The translations under genes were made by a program, and so were the position numbers. Positions 15,155 through 22,974 of a DNA stretch of 45,193 bases are shown here, piece after piece. Every line of letters starts with the position of its first letter. Position 1 is the first letter of the stretch. Below the pieces are notes generated by a model that saw nothing but the letters and a program-made list of their open reading frames with translations, had not been told where the DNA came from and searched no databases. The DNA comes from Lachnospiraceae bacterium (GTDB lineage Bacteria; Bacillota; Clostridia; Lachnospirales; Lachnospiraceae): positions 1 to 45,193 of the forward strand of contig JAETQH010000035.1 of NCBI GenBank assembly GCA_021770785.1, given 5' to 3'.

Positions 15155-15913
15155 TTATGGCAATAATTTCTCCAAAAAAGAAAGAATGCCGTTGTTGCAG
15201 GCTTCCCTTGCCGGGAGAGAGGAAAAATTGTGGTTTCCCCCCTCAATGGAAAGGTAGGTGCAGGCTTCTCCATAAAGGCTGCGGTACTTTTCGCAGATAC
15301 TTTCGTCTACCAATTCATCCATGGTTCCGCGGATAAGGAGCGTAGGGCCATGGTAGCCTGCTGCTGTAGAAAATGGTTCGTACTGGTGCAAATCCTTATT
15401 AAAGTCGGTGGAAAACCGTAAGCCCTCCACATCTGCAAAGAAAATCCCCTGTTGTTCCATGGAGAGGGAACGCTCTAAGGCGCCGTACCACATAGCGCCG
15501 CCGGGGCACATTAAAATCAGGGCAAAGGGATTTAAACGGGGCGCTGCACAGGAAACCACATACCCCCCCATGCTCTGGCCGGAAAGAATGAGATGTTCGT
15601 GATCCGCCCAAGGCTGTGCGGCTACCCAGTGAAAAATATCCTCCGTATCTTCCAACAGGGAAGTGAAGGTCATATCAGAAAATTCCCCGTCACTTTCTCC
15701 GTTTCCATACATATCAAAACGTACGCAGGCGATTCCTGCACGGCTTAATTCTCTTGCCATCCGGGTGTGAAGCCCTTTATAGCCCCCCAGGGTTCCTCCG
15801 AAGCCGTGGACATTGATGACTACGGGGACTTTTTCAGGGGCATTCTCCGGGGAATTTAACATTCCCCGGAGGGTATAGCCGGAACGGTTTACAATTGAAA
15901 TTTGTGTTATCAT
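15155..15913 (-). CDS. Alpha/beta hydrolase, cinnamoyl/feruloyl esterase-like
   Basis: A 252-residue serine hydrolase of the alpha/beta fold. The nucleophile is Ser114 in GQSMGG, the acid is probably Asp199 in GTMDELV and the base His228 in GGNHNF. The oxyanion HGFGG (36-40) is in place. The block ACVRFDMYGNGESDGEFSDMT closely resembles lactobacillal cinnamoyl esterases, which release ferulic, caffeic or coumaric acid from plant esters. No signal peptide, so it acts inside the cell after uptake. Its ATG (15911-15913) overlaps the stop of the upstream transporter gene by four bases, and AAAGGAG precedes it. The reductase gene follows after 67 bases. The ester specificity is inferred from similarity and context. 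Confidence 0.75.
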   Translation of the reverse strand: MITQISIVNRSGYTLRGMLNSPENAPEKVPVVINVHGFGGTLGGYKGLHTRMARELSRAGIACVRFDMYGNGESDGEFSDMTFTSLLEDTEDIFHWVAAQPWADHEHLILSGQSMGGYVVSCAAPRLNPFALILMCPGGAMWYGALERSLSMEQQGIFFADVEGLRFSTDFNKDLHQYEPFSTAAGYHGPTLLIRGTMDELVDESICEKYRSLYGEACTYLSIEGGNHNFSSLPAREACNNGILSFLEKLLP

Positions 15914-17289
15914 CTGGAAACTCCTTTGTGTTTTGCTGCCAGCTCGGCTAACATTTCTTCGGTTTTTGCTTTTGTCAGCGGATAGACAAAGCGCAGGACA
16001 AGAACGGCTAAGAGGTAACATACGACATAAATTCCGGTGTAGGTTTTCCAGAGGTTTCCAGCAAATGCGGCACTTTGTTCTGTCGCCGTTACTTCAAATC
16101 CCGCGATGGCAAGGGCGAAGCTTCCCATACTTCCTGAGACAGCGTTTGCCAGTTTGCGGAAAAAGGTGTAGGAAGAATAGACGATGCCCTCGTTTCTCTG
16201 TCCGGTGCGCAGTTCCTGATAGTCGATAGCGTCATTGACCAGAGCCCAGACTAATACCTGGAAACCGCTGACACCTAAGTAGCAGATACCGTTGATGACG
16301 ATAAATACCATCGGATTTTTCAGCGGGAAAAGGAACAGGACGGCAAATACCAGAATGGAGAAGCTCGCACTGTACATAATCCATTCTTTCTTTCCGAACT
16401 TTTTTGCCACAAATTTTGTCCCGATGAAAGCAATGAGGGACCAGAGCACGCTTAACATGCCGGAAACTGCCATCACCTTTACATTGCCGAAATAATCTTT
16501 GAAAAGATAAGTGTTTAAGGCATTTACCATGCCGGCGCCCACAATACCAATGAAGCTTGAGAGCATAACGCCTAAAAGGGCGCGGTTTTTAGCGATTTCT
16601 TTGATAATCTGTAAATAGCTTAATTTCTCTGGCTCAGTTTTCTGTACTGGGGCTAAGGTTACCCGTTCTTTACACCAGCTGCTGGTAATCATCAGGCAGA
16701 TAAAACCGATGATGGCGCAGATGGCAGCCATGATTAAGAAATTCTGGGGAACAGGCTGGTTGTCCTTGTAGAGAAACAGCGGTCCGGCAATGACGATGAC
16801 GGTCATAAAAATGGTTCCGCCGAGACTGCGGTAACGGGAGAGGTCTGTCCTCTGGTTTACATCGTCCGTCATGACGCTGGACAGGCTGCCGAAAGGCACG
16901 TTGACGCAGGTGTACATGATTTCATAGGCGACATAGGAGATAAACATGTAGGCAAGTCTTGCGCCGTAGGCGAAGTTCCCTACATTGACAAAGCCGAGAA
17001 TGCACAGGACGGCGGTGGGGAAAGCAAAGAGGCGGATCCAGGGAAGAAATTTGCCCTTTCCTTTATCCTCATGTCTGTCCACTAAAGCACCGATAATCGG
17101 GTCGTTGATGGCGTCCCAGAATTTGGTGATGAGCATCAGGATGCCTACATGCACCGGGTCTACCTTCAGCACCAGCGTGTAGAAGATGGCTAGATACATG
17201 GAACGGAACTGTTCCGTGCAACAGCAGCCTAGATCCCCCAGTGTGTAACCGATTTTGTCCTTCATGGAAAATGGTCGTGTGTTGTTCAT
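15910..17289 (-). CDS. GPH-family (MelB-like) cation symporter
   Basis: A 459-residue, 12-helix transporter of the glycoside-pentoside-hexuronide:cation symporter family within the MFS. The diagnostic N-terminal segments are present: SMKDKIGYTLGDLGCC, KFWDAINDPIIGALVDR and KGKFLPWIRLFAFP. It would import a glycoside or similar compound with Na+ or H+. It is the first gene of a leftward operon, followed with a 4-base overlap by the esterase, so its cargo is likely the esterase substrate, for example a sugar- or quinate-linked phenolic ester. That cargo is inferred; related symporters also carry glucuronides and oligosaccharides. A good AGGGGG-type ribosome site precedes the start. Confidence 0.88.
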   Translation of the reverse strand: MNNTRPFSMKDKIGYTLGDLGCCCTEQFRSMYLAIFYTLVLKVDPVHVGILMLITKFWDAINDPIIGALVDRHEDKGKGKFLPWIRLFAFPTAVLCILGFVNVGNFAYGARLAYMFISYVAYEIMYTCVNVPFGSLSSVMTDDVNQRTDLSRYRSLGGTIFMTVIVIAGPLFLYKDNQPVPQNFLIMAAICAIIGFICLMITSSWCKERVTLAPVQKTEPEKLSYLQIIKEIAKNRALLGVMLSSFIGIVGAGMVNALNTYLFKDYFGNVKVMAVSGMLSVLWSLIAFIGTKFVAKKFGKKEWIMYSASFSILVFAVLFLFPLKNPMVFIVINGICYLGVSGFQVLVWALVNDAIDYQELRTGQRNEGIVYSSYTFFRKLANAVSGSMGSFALAIAGFEVTATEQSAAFAGNLWKTYTGIYVVCYLLAVLVLRFVYPLTKAKTEEMLAELAAKHKGVSR

Positions 17290-17328
17290 AAAAAACCCCC
17301 TTTTTCAGATAGTTCATTAGTTAAATCT

Positions 17329-17376
17329 ATTATAGAATGGAGAAATTATAAAATATACTTATTTCTTGCACAAGAA
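17329..17376 (-). promoter_or_regulatory. Promoter of the symporter operon with upstream palindrome
   Basis: On the minus strand TATAAT (complement of 17329-17334) is a perfect -10, 40 bases upstream of the symporter start; the -35 (about 17352-17357) is poor. Directly upstream, TTCTTG and CAAGAA (17363-17368 and 17371-17376) form a 6-bp palindrome two bases apart. A weak -35 with a palindrome next to it is the layout of an activator-dependent promoter, fitting the divergent AraC regulator. Confidence 0.5.
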
Positions 17377-17394
17377 CTAGCATAAATTGATATA

Positions 17395-17423
17395 TTGTAA
17401 TAAATGTGCATACATGGTATGCT
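17395..17423 (+). promoter_or_regulatory. Promoter of the araC-type gene with overlapping palindrome
   Basis: TTGTAA at 17395-17400, 17 bases, TATGCT at 17418-17423, with a TG before the -10. The perfect inverted repeat GCATAC-ATG-GTATGC at 17408-17422 covers spacer and -10, so a bound protein would block this promoter. Autoregulation is inferred. Confidence 0.5.
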
Positions 17424-17468
17424 AAATCTGTAAATCATTGTTAGATTGACGGTGGTAAAGGGAGGATT

Positions 17469-18308
17469 ATGGAGAGAAAATCCTATATAGCATGGAAATA
17501 TATATTTGAAAAGGAAGAAAGACGTCAATTTGCCGCCGGAAACTATTATGTGATATTATATATTTCCAGAGGCACATGCTATTTTGATGTGGAGGGGGAA
17601 AATAAATTCTGTGGTACGGAGGACGTACTTTTGATTAAGCCGGGAGAAAAGACGGAGATGAATTTCAGAGGCGGCAGATATCGGCTGGAGATTTTAGAAA
17701 TGCGGGTGCTGCCGGAATATCTGAGGGAGCTTTCGGACGAGGAAACGGATTTAGAACAGGGGTTTCTGTTCGTCCCCTATAAGGTGACGGTGGTACACGC
17801 CGACAGCGAGACTTCCATGCTGGTTAAAAATATTGCGCTCAAGCTCAGTGATATGAAAAATGAGAGTGAGCGCTACGGTCAGAAGCTCTATGAGAAGAAT
17901 CTGGTATCCATGCTTTTGGTTTTGTCTTTGCGGGTCTGCATTAGGGCAGATAAAGTGCGGCGGGAAAAGAATCGCAGGCATGTGATGATGGATGATATTT
18001 TTCTCTATATTGGGGAACATTTAACAGAAGATTTAACCTTAGAGCGATTAGAAAAAGAGTTTTTTGTGAGCCGTTATCATATTTGTAGGGAATTCAAACG
18101 GCAGACGGGTCAGACGCCCCATGCGTATATCGTGAAGGCAAGGCTGGATTTGTGTCGGAAATATATTGAACAGGGGAAAACGGTCCATGAGGTTTACCAG
18201 TTGGGGGGATTTGGAGGATACAATCATTTCTTCCGGGCGTTTAAAAAAGAATATGGGGTGACACCCATGGAATACTATAAAAATTTGCAGATAGGAGAAA
18301 AACAGTAA
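17469..18308 (+). CDS. AraC-family transcriptional regulator
   Basis: A 279-residue regulator. The N-terminal half is a cupin-like sensor (YYVILYISRGTCYFDVEGEN, then LLIKPGEKTEMNF). The C-terminal 100 residues are a double helix-turn-helix: LTLERLEKEFFVSRYHICREF and VHEVYQLGGFGGYNHFFRAF, ending in the AraC signature FKKEYGVTPMEYYK. It lies divergently from the symporter-esterase-reductase operon with 179 bases between, so it most likely activates that operon on sensing its substrate. AGGGAGG lies just before ATG 17469. The next gene starts one base before its end (ATGA-type contact at 18308), so the HAD phosphatase is co-expressed. Confidence 0.88.
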   Translation: MERKSYIAWKYIFEKEERRQFAAGNYYVILYISRGTCYFDVEGENKFCGTEDVLLIKPGEKTEMNFRGGRYRLEILEMRVLPEYLRELSDEETDLEQGFLFVPYKVTVVHADSETSMLVKNIALKLSDMKNESERYGQKLYEKNLVSMLLVLSLRVCIRADKVRREKNRRHVMMDDIFLYIGEHLTEDLTLERLEKEFFVSRYHICREFKRQTGQTPHAYIVKARLDLCRKYIEQGKTVHEVYQLGGFGGYNHFFRAFKKEYGVTPMEYYKNLQIGEKQ

Positions 18309-19108
18309 TGAATAAGAGAAAAATCGCATTTTTTGACATTGACGGGACACTGACTTCCGAGAGGGACGGTTCGATTCCAGACAGTGCTGTCTTAGCTATA
18401 AGGGAGGCACGTGCCAACGGAAATTTAATGTTTATCAATACGGGAAGATGCTACCAGAATTTAGAAGAGCGGTTCCGTGCCATCGGCTTTGACGGCTATG
18501 TCTGCGGCTGTGGCACAAATATTTACTATGATAATAAGGAACTGCTCTATGTGCATCAGAGCCATGAGACGGTGATGGAGATTTTAGGGCAGGCGAGAAA
18601 GACGGATATAGATATTCTGTTTGAGTCGAGGCAGGAGGTGGTTTTTGATCTGGCAAGACCACTGCGCCATCCGGATGCAAAGCGCCAGTATTATGCGTTC
18701 CGGGAGCGGCACTACGATATGTCCCATGCCTTAGAGGCGGAAGATTATATCTGTGACAAATTCGTCATCTGGTATGAAAAGGAGGAACAGTTAGCAGAGT
18801 TTCGAAAGGTCAGCGATAGTTATTTTGACTGCATTGACCGGGGAGGAACTTTCCGGGAGTTTGTGCCTTATCATTATTCAAAAGCCACCGGGATTCAGTT
18901 CCTGCTGGATTATTTTAAACTCCCTGCAGAGAATACCTATGGATTTGGGGACAGCAACAATGACCTGCCGATGCTCGATTATGTGGCAAACAGCGTAGTA
19001 ATGGGAAATGCGGAAAAGAAGGAGTTGTTTGAAAGGGCTTCCTATGTGACAGGCAAGGCAAGTGAGGGCGGAATCCGGCAGGCGTTAGAGTATTATCATT
19101 TCATATAA
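18308..19108 (+). CDS. HAD-superfamily Cof-type phosphatase
   Basis: A 266-residue HAD hydrolase of the Cof subfamily (type IIB cap). Motif I is FFDIDGTLT with the nucleophilic Asp, motif II is FINTGR, and the last motif is GFGDSNNDLPML with the metal-binding Asps. The large cap between about residues 85 and 190 contains YICDKFVIWYEKEEQ. Such enzymes dephosphorylate sugar phosphates, phosphonucleotides or flavin precursors; the substrate cannot be read. It shares the transcript of the AraC regulator and ends in a terminator. Confidence 0.85.
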   Translation: MNKRKIAFFDIDGTLTSERDGSIPDSAVLAIREARANGNLMFINTGRCYQNLEERFRAIGFDGYVCGCGTNIYYDNKELLYVHQSHETVMEILGQARKTDIDILFESRQEVVFDLARPLRHPDAKRQYYAFRERHYDMSHALEAEDYICDKFVIWYEKEEQLAEFRKVSDSYFDCIDRGGTFREFVPYHYSKATGIQFLLDYFKLPAENTYGFGDSNNDLPMLDYVANSVVMGNAEKKELFERASYVTGKASEGGIRQALEYYHFI

Positions 19109-19131
19109 GGCAGCCTTAGGGCTGTCTTTTA
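19108..19131 (+). terminator. Rho-independent terminator after the HAD gene
   Basis: AGGCAGCC and GGCTGTCT form an 8-bp stem (one G-T wobble) with a TTAG loop, followed by TTTT. The stem begins at the stop codon. Confidence 0.75.
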
Positions 19132-19134
19132 TGA

Positions 19135-19217
19135 TGCACAGCCCCATGCAGAGGAAGTATGCCGCTGAAGCGGCGCATGGGGCGCGCGGCGAGTAGAAAA
19201 AAATTTTTCCCTACTCG
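19135..19217 (+). repeat. Structured interspersed repeat, copy 1
   Basis: An 83-base element starting TGCACAGCCCCATGCAGAGG, which recurs at 44523-44612. It folds into an outer stem GCCCCATGC/GCATGGGGC holding an inner hairpin GCCGCT-GA-AGCGGC, then a GCGCGCGG spacer, then a second hairpin GAGTAG...CTACTC around an A7T5 core. Both copies begin two to four bases after the T-tract of a terminator. It has no plausible coding frame. After it, 19218-19278 shows nothing recognisable. Confidence 0.8.
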
Positions 19218-19278
19218 ATTAGGGGAGGGGAACCGAAGGGGCTTGCCCATTTTGTTTCCTGATGTAAGGGAAAACCAT

Positions 19279-19325
19279 CTGGTATGACCAGTTTTTTTGA
19301 CAAACTATTAGCGAGATGATAAAAT
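19279..19325 (+). promoter_or_regulatory. hypB promoter with upstream palindrome
   Basis: TTGACA at 19297-19302, spacer of 17, TAAAAT at 19320-19325. The inverted repeat CTGGT-ATG-ACCAG (19279-19291) followed by seven Ts lies against the -35; it could be an operator or a small terminator for upstream transcription. Confidence 0.65.
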
Positions 19326-19359
19326 ATATTAGTAAACATATATTGAGGGAGGATAACTA

Positions 19360-20028
19360 ATGAGTAAGGTGCGAATCCTTGAGGTAAAACAGAGTGTTTT
19401 CGCCAATAATGACGCACAGGCGGAGGCACTTCGGGCAGACCTGAAGGAAAAGGGAGTATTTCTTTTGAATCTCATGTCGTCCCCCGGCGCTGGTAAAACC
19501 ACGACTCTGGCGAGGACGATTGAGGCGCTGCAGGATGAGATGAAAATCGGTGTGATGGAGGCGGATATCGATTCCGATGTGGACGCAGAAACCATTGCAA
19601 AGACAGGAGCGAAAACCATACAGCTTCACACCGGAGGCATGTGTCACTTAGACGCAGAAATGACGAAACAGGGACTTGAGGGGTTAGGCTCTGATGACGT
19701 GGAACTTGCAGTCTTAGAGAACGTGGGAAATCTGGTTTGTCCGGCGGAATTTGACACCGGGGCGGTGAAAAACGCCATGATTTTATCGGTGCCGGAGGGA
19801 CATGACAAGCCGCTAAAATATCCGCTGATGTTCTCTATCTGCGATGTGGTGCTCATCAACAAAACGGATGTGCTGCCCTATTTTGATTTTGATATGGAGC
19901 AGTGCAGAAGGAACATTGCCCTGCGCAATCCGGACGCTCTGGTAATACCAATCTGTGCAAAAACGGGAGAGGGCATAGAAGAGTGGACGGACTACCTGCG
20001 GAGGGAAGTTGCAAGCTGGAGAGCATGA
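19360..20028 (+). CDS. hypB: Hydrogenase/nickel maturation GTPase HypB
   Basis: A 222-residue SIMIBI-class GTPase that helps insert nickel into metalloenzymes together with HypA. The P-loop is SSPGAGKTT (about 41-49). The metal site at the dimer face has the Cys95-His96 pair in GGMCHLD and Cys127 in LVCPAEFD, and the guanine-specifying motif is INKTD. The N-terminus lacks the His-rich nickel store and the CxxCGC motif of some homologs, so only the G-domain metal site remains. GAGGGAGGAT precedes ATG 19360. It opens a cluster with a large oxidoreductase and hypA. No hypCDEF or hydrogenase gene is in the window, so the client enzyme is unknown. Confidence 0.92.
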   Translation: MSKVRILEVKQSVFANNDAQAEALRADLKEKGVFLLNLMSSPGAGKTTTLARTIEALQDEMKIGVMEADIDSDVDAETIAKTGAKTIQLHTGGMCHLDAEMTKQGLEGLGSDDVELAVLENVGNLVCPAEFDTGAVKNAMILSVPEGHDKPLKYPLMFSICDVVLINKTDVLPYFDFDMEQCRRNIALRNPDALVIPICAKTGEGIEEWTDYLRREVASWRA

Positions 20029-20179
20029 GAAGAAGTTCTAAATCGACGCTGCCCAGAGGGGGCACCGCCGAAGAACTTCTAAATCTCATGCCGAAGAATG
20101 CAGCACGAAGAGAACTACTAAGGCGCTGCCCAGGGGGCACTGCCTAAGAAATTCTGGCTTCGTGCAGGCGGCATTCTTC
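20023..20179 (+). repeat. Pair of long nested hairpins between hypB and the oxidoreductase gene
   Basis: Element A (20023-20091) is bounded by GCATGAGA and TCTCATGC, with an inner arm GAAGTTCT against AGAACTTC. Element B (20093-20179) is bounded by GAAGAATGC and GCATTCTTC, with an inner arm GCACGAAG against CTTCGTGC. Each encloses a similar core with CGCTGCCCAG and GGGGGCAC, pairing TGCCC with GGGCA. The two units look like diverged tandem copies. Element A begins inside the hypB stop codon. This is RNA-like structure or a REP-type repeat; no gene fits. Confidence 0.7.
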
Positions 20180-20213
20180 TTAAGCAAATGAAGATTTTAT
20201 AAGGAGTATGAAA

Positions 20214-22943
20214 ATGGAAAAATTTGTTTACACGCCGCCGGAGCAGCCGAGGGAGCTGATTTTAAAACTGGGGCAGAAGATTACGGACCGTATTGGACAC
20301 ACTGTTACCGCAGAGGACCCGGAGTATTATGGGCTGGCTGCGCTGGTGACAGACGAAATGGCGGAGGTTGCGCTGAAAATGAAGGCGCGCAAACCCATGA
20401 CGCTGCAGCAGATGGTGAAAGCCACTGGAAAAGAAGAAAAGTACCTGGAAGATTTATTGCAGGAAATGAGCAGCATCGGACTGCTGGAATACAACTGGGA
20501 GAATCCGAAGCATGAGAAGCAGTATGTGCTGCCGATGTTTGTGCCGGGGAGCGCGGAGTTCTTTAACATGAAGCTAGACCAGATTAAGGAACATCCGGAA
20601 GTGGCATCTTTTTTTGAACGTATGACATTTTTACCTTTGGAAAAAGTAACTGCCATGGTGCCGCCGGGAGGCTCCGGCATCGGTATGCACGTCATTCCGG
20701 TGGAGAAAGCAATCGAGACGGAGAATCAGTCTGTTCCCATCGAGCACATTTCCCACTGGTTAGACAAATATGACGGAAAATATGCAGCAAGCCCCTGCTC
20801 CTGCCGCTATTCCCGGGGGGTTTTAGGGGAAGGCTGTGCCGATGATCCGGAGGACTGGTGTATCGGTGTGGGCGACATGGCAGATTATCTGGTGGAAACA
20901 AACAAGGGACATTATGTGACCAGAGAAAAGGTGCTGGAAATTTTACAGCGTGCCGAGGACAACGGTTTTGTGCATCAGATTACCAATATTGACGGCGAAA
21001 ATAAGATTTTTGCAATCTGTAACTGTAACGTGAATATCTGCAATGCGCTGCGTACCTCCCAACTTTTCAATACGCCGAATATGTCCCGCTCCGCTTATGT
21101 GGCGAAGGTGGAGACAGAAAACTGCGTGGCATGCGGCAGATGTGTGGAGTACTGCCCGGCAGGAGCCGTGAAATTAGGTCAGAAGCTCTGCACCAACGAG
21201 GGAATGATTCAGTATCCGCATCAGGAGCTTCCGGACAATACCAAGTGGGGACCGGAAAAATGGGATGTGGATTACCGTGATAATAACCGTATTAACTGCT
21301 ATGATACCGGAACAGCCCCCTGTAAGACGGCCTGTCCGGCACATATCGCCGTACAGGGTTACTTAAAGATGGCAGCGCAGGGACGATATACCGATGCGCT
21401 GGCGCTGATTAAGAAGGAAAATCCTTTCCCGGCAGTCTGTGGACGTGTCTGCAACCGCCGCTGTGAGAGCGCATGTACCCGTGGAACCATTGATGAGGCG
21501 GTGGCAATCGATGATGTAAAGAAATTCATTGCCCAGAAGGATTTAGATGCGGAAACACGTTATATTCCGCCTGTCATTCAGCCTTCCAACAGAGGCGCCT
21601 TCCCGCAGAAAATTGCCATTATCGGAGGCGGCCCGGCAGGACTTAGCTGTGGGTTCTATTTAGCGGCCAGAGGTTACAAACCGGTGGTATTTGAGAAAAA
21701 CGAGCGTCCCGGCGGTATGTTAGTTTATGGTATCCCTTCCTTTAAGTTAGAGAAAGACGTGGTGGAAGCAGAGATTGATGTGATTCGTGCCTTAGGTGTG
21801 GAAATCAAATGCGGCATCGAGGTGGGAAAAGACATTACCTTAGACGAACTCCGCAGCCAGGGCTATCAGGCATTTTATGTGGCAATCGGCTGTCAGGGAA
21901 GCCGCAAGGCGGGCATTCCGGGAGAGAACGCCGAGGGTGTTATGAGTGCGGTGGATTTCTTACATACGGTTTCCGGCGGAAATGAAGATTATAAGGTAAA
22001 CGGCAGAACCGTGGTAATCGGCGGAGGTAACGTAGCAATCGACGTAGCACGTACTAGCAGCCGCTGTGGCTCTGGGGAAGTTTCCATGTTCTGTTTAGAG
22101 GACAGGGATCATATGCCTGCTTCGGAGGATGAGGTGCTTGAGGCAGAGGAAGAGGGCATTCAGGTAAATTGCGGCTGGGGTCCTAAGGAGATTTTGGTTG
22201 CAGACGGAAAGGTAAGAGGTATTGTCTTAAAGAAATGTCTTTCTGTCAAAGACGATACCGGACGTTTCAATCCGCAGTATGATGAAAACGAAACCATGAC
22301 CGTGGAATGTGAAAATGTAATGTTAAGTATCGGACAGAGCATTGTATGGGGCGATTTGCTTTTAGGCTCTAAGGTGGAACTTGGCAGAGGAAACGGAGCT
22401 GTTGCGGACTCCCTGACTTACCAGACCGCAGAGCCGGATATTTTTGTAGGCGGTGATGTCTATACCGGACCTGGCTTTGCCATCAATGCCATTGCGGCCG
22501 GAAAAGAGGGGGCAGAGTCCATTCACCGTTTTGTCCATGAAAATGCCAGCATGACCATCGGAAGAAACCGCCGCCAGTTTATTGAGTTAGATAAGAATAA
22601 TTTAGCTCCTTTAAGCTACGACAATTCTTCCAGACAGAAACCGGAAACGGATAAAAATATCAATGCCCACAAATCCTTCCGTGACGCCCACAAGACCCTG
22701 ACGGAGGAACAGGTAAAAACCGAGACGGCAAGATGCCTTTCCTGCGGGGCTTCTGTGGTTGACCCGAACAAATGTATCGGCTGCGGCGTCTGCACTACAA
22801 AATGTGAATTTGACGCCATTCATCTTCACAGGGATTTGCCGGAGTGCAGCACCATGAGAAAAGCGGAGGATAAGATGAAGGGCATCCTTCCTTACGCATT
22901 GAAACGTGAAGTTAAAATCCGTTTCGGGAAAAAGGACAAATAA
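20214..22943 (+). CDS. Large Fe-S/FAD NAD(P)H oxidoreductase with GltD-like core
   Basis: A 909-residue multidomain electron-transfer protein. Residues 1 to about 150 look like a winged-helix module (KPMTLQQMVKATGKEEKYLE). Next comes a Cys-rich segment, CSCRY near 195-198 and CNCNVNIC near 269-276, then one ferredoxin motif CVACGRCVEYCP (about 304). The GltD-like adaptor starts at CKTACPAHIAVQGYL and VCGRVCNRRCESAC. Then come the FAD site IAIIGGGPAGLSCG (about 467), the NAD(P) site VVIGGGNVAIDVAR, and a C-terminal CLSCG...CIGCGVCTTKC cluster. AAGGAG spaced seven bases from ATG 20214 decides the start; ATG 20208 is too close. It lies between hypB and hypA, so a link to a nickel enzyme is likely but unproved. 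Not an ordinary glutamate synthase, since no large subunit is nearby. Confidence 0.82.
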   Translation: MEKFVYTPPEQPRELILKLGQKITDRIGHTVTAEDPEYYGLAALVTDEMAEVALKMKARKPMTLQQMVKATGKEEKYLEDLLQEMSSIGLLEYNWENPKHEKQYVLPMFVPGSAEFFNMKLDQIKEHPEVASFFERMTFLPLEKVTAMVPPGGSGIGMHVIPVEKAIETENQSVPIEHISHWLDKYDGKYAASPCSCRYSRGVLGEGCADDPEDWCIGVGDMADYLVETNKGHYVTREKVLEILQRAEDNGFVHQITNIDGENKIFAICNCNVNICNALRTSQLFNTPNMSRSAYVAKVETENCVACGRCVEYCPAGAVKLGQKLCTNEGMIQYPHQELPDNTKWGPEKWDVDYRDNNRINCYDTGTAPCKTACPAHIAVQGYLKMAAQGRYTDALALIKKENPFPAVCGRVCNRRCESACTRGTIDEAVAIDDVKKFIAQKDLDAETRYIPPVIQPSNRGAFPQKIAIIGGGPAGLSCGFYLAARGYKPVVFEKNERPGGMLVYGIPSFKLEKDVVEAEIDVIRALGVEIKCGIEVGKDITLDELRSQGYQAFYVAIGCQGSRKAGIPGENAEGVMSAVDFLHTVSGGNEDYKVNGRTVVIGGGNVAIDVARTSSRCGSGEVSMFCLEDRDHMPASEDEVLEAEEEGIQVNCGWGPKEILVADGKVRGIVLKKCLSVKDDTGRFNPQYDENETMTVECENVMLSIGQSIVWGDLLLGSKVELGRGNGAVADSLTYQTAEPDIFVGGDVYTGPGFAINAIAAGKEGAESIHRFVHENASMTIGRNRRQFIELDKNNLAPLSYDNSSRQKPETDKNINAHKSFRDAHKTLTEEQVKTETARCLSCGASVVDPNKCIGCGVCTTKCEFDAIHLHRDLPECSTMRKAEDKMKGILPYALKREVKIRFGKKDK

Positions 22944-22974
22944 AAAGCTGGGTAGCAGCGAATGGAGAAGAAAC

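Noticed and set aside
19902..20147. Short frame reading through the double hairpin after hypB
   Set aside because: Its sequence is only the translation of inverted repeats, with no ribosome site; the region is better explained as structure.
20023..20179. CRISPR array or attenuator
   Set aside because: There are only two diverged units, with no constant repeat and no spacers, and no T-tract for attenuation.
20214..22943. Glutamate synthase small subunit (gltD)
   Set aside because: The GltD-like core is only the middle of a 909-residue protein with extra N- and C-terminal Fe-S regions, and no large subunit is nearby.
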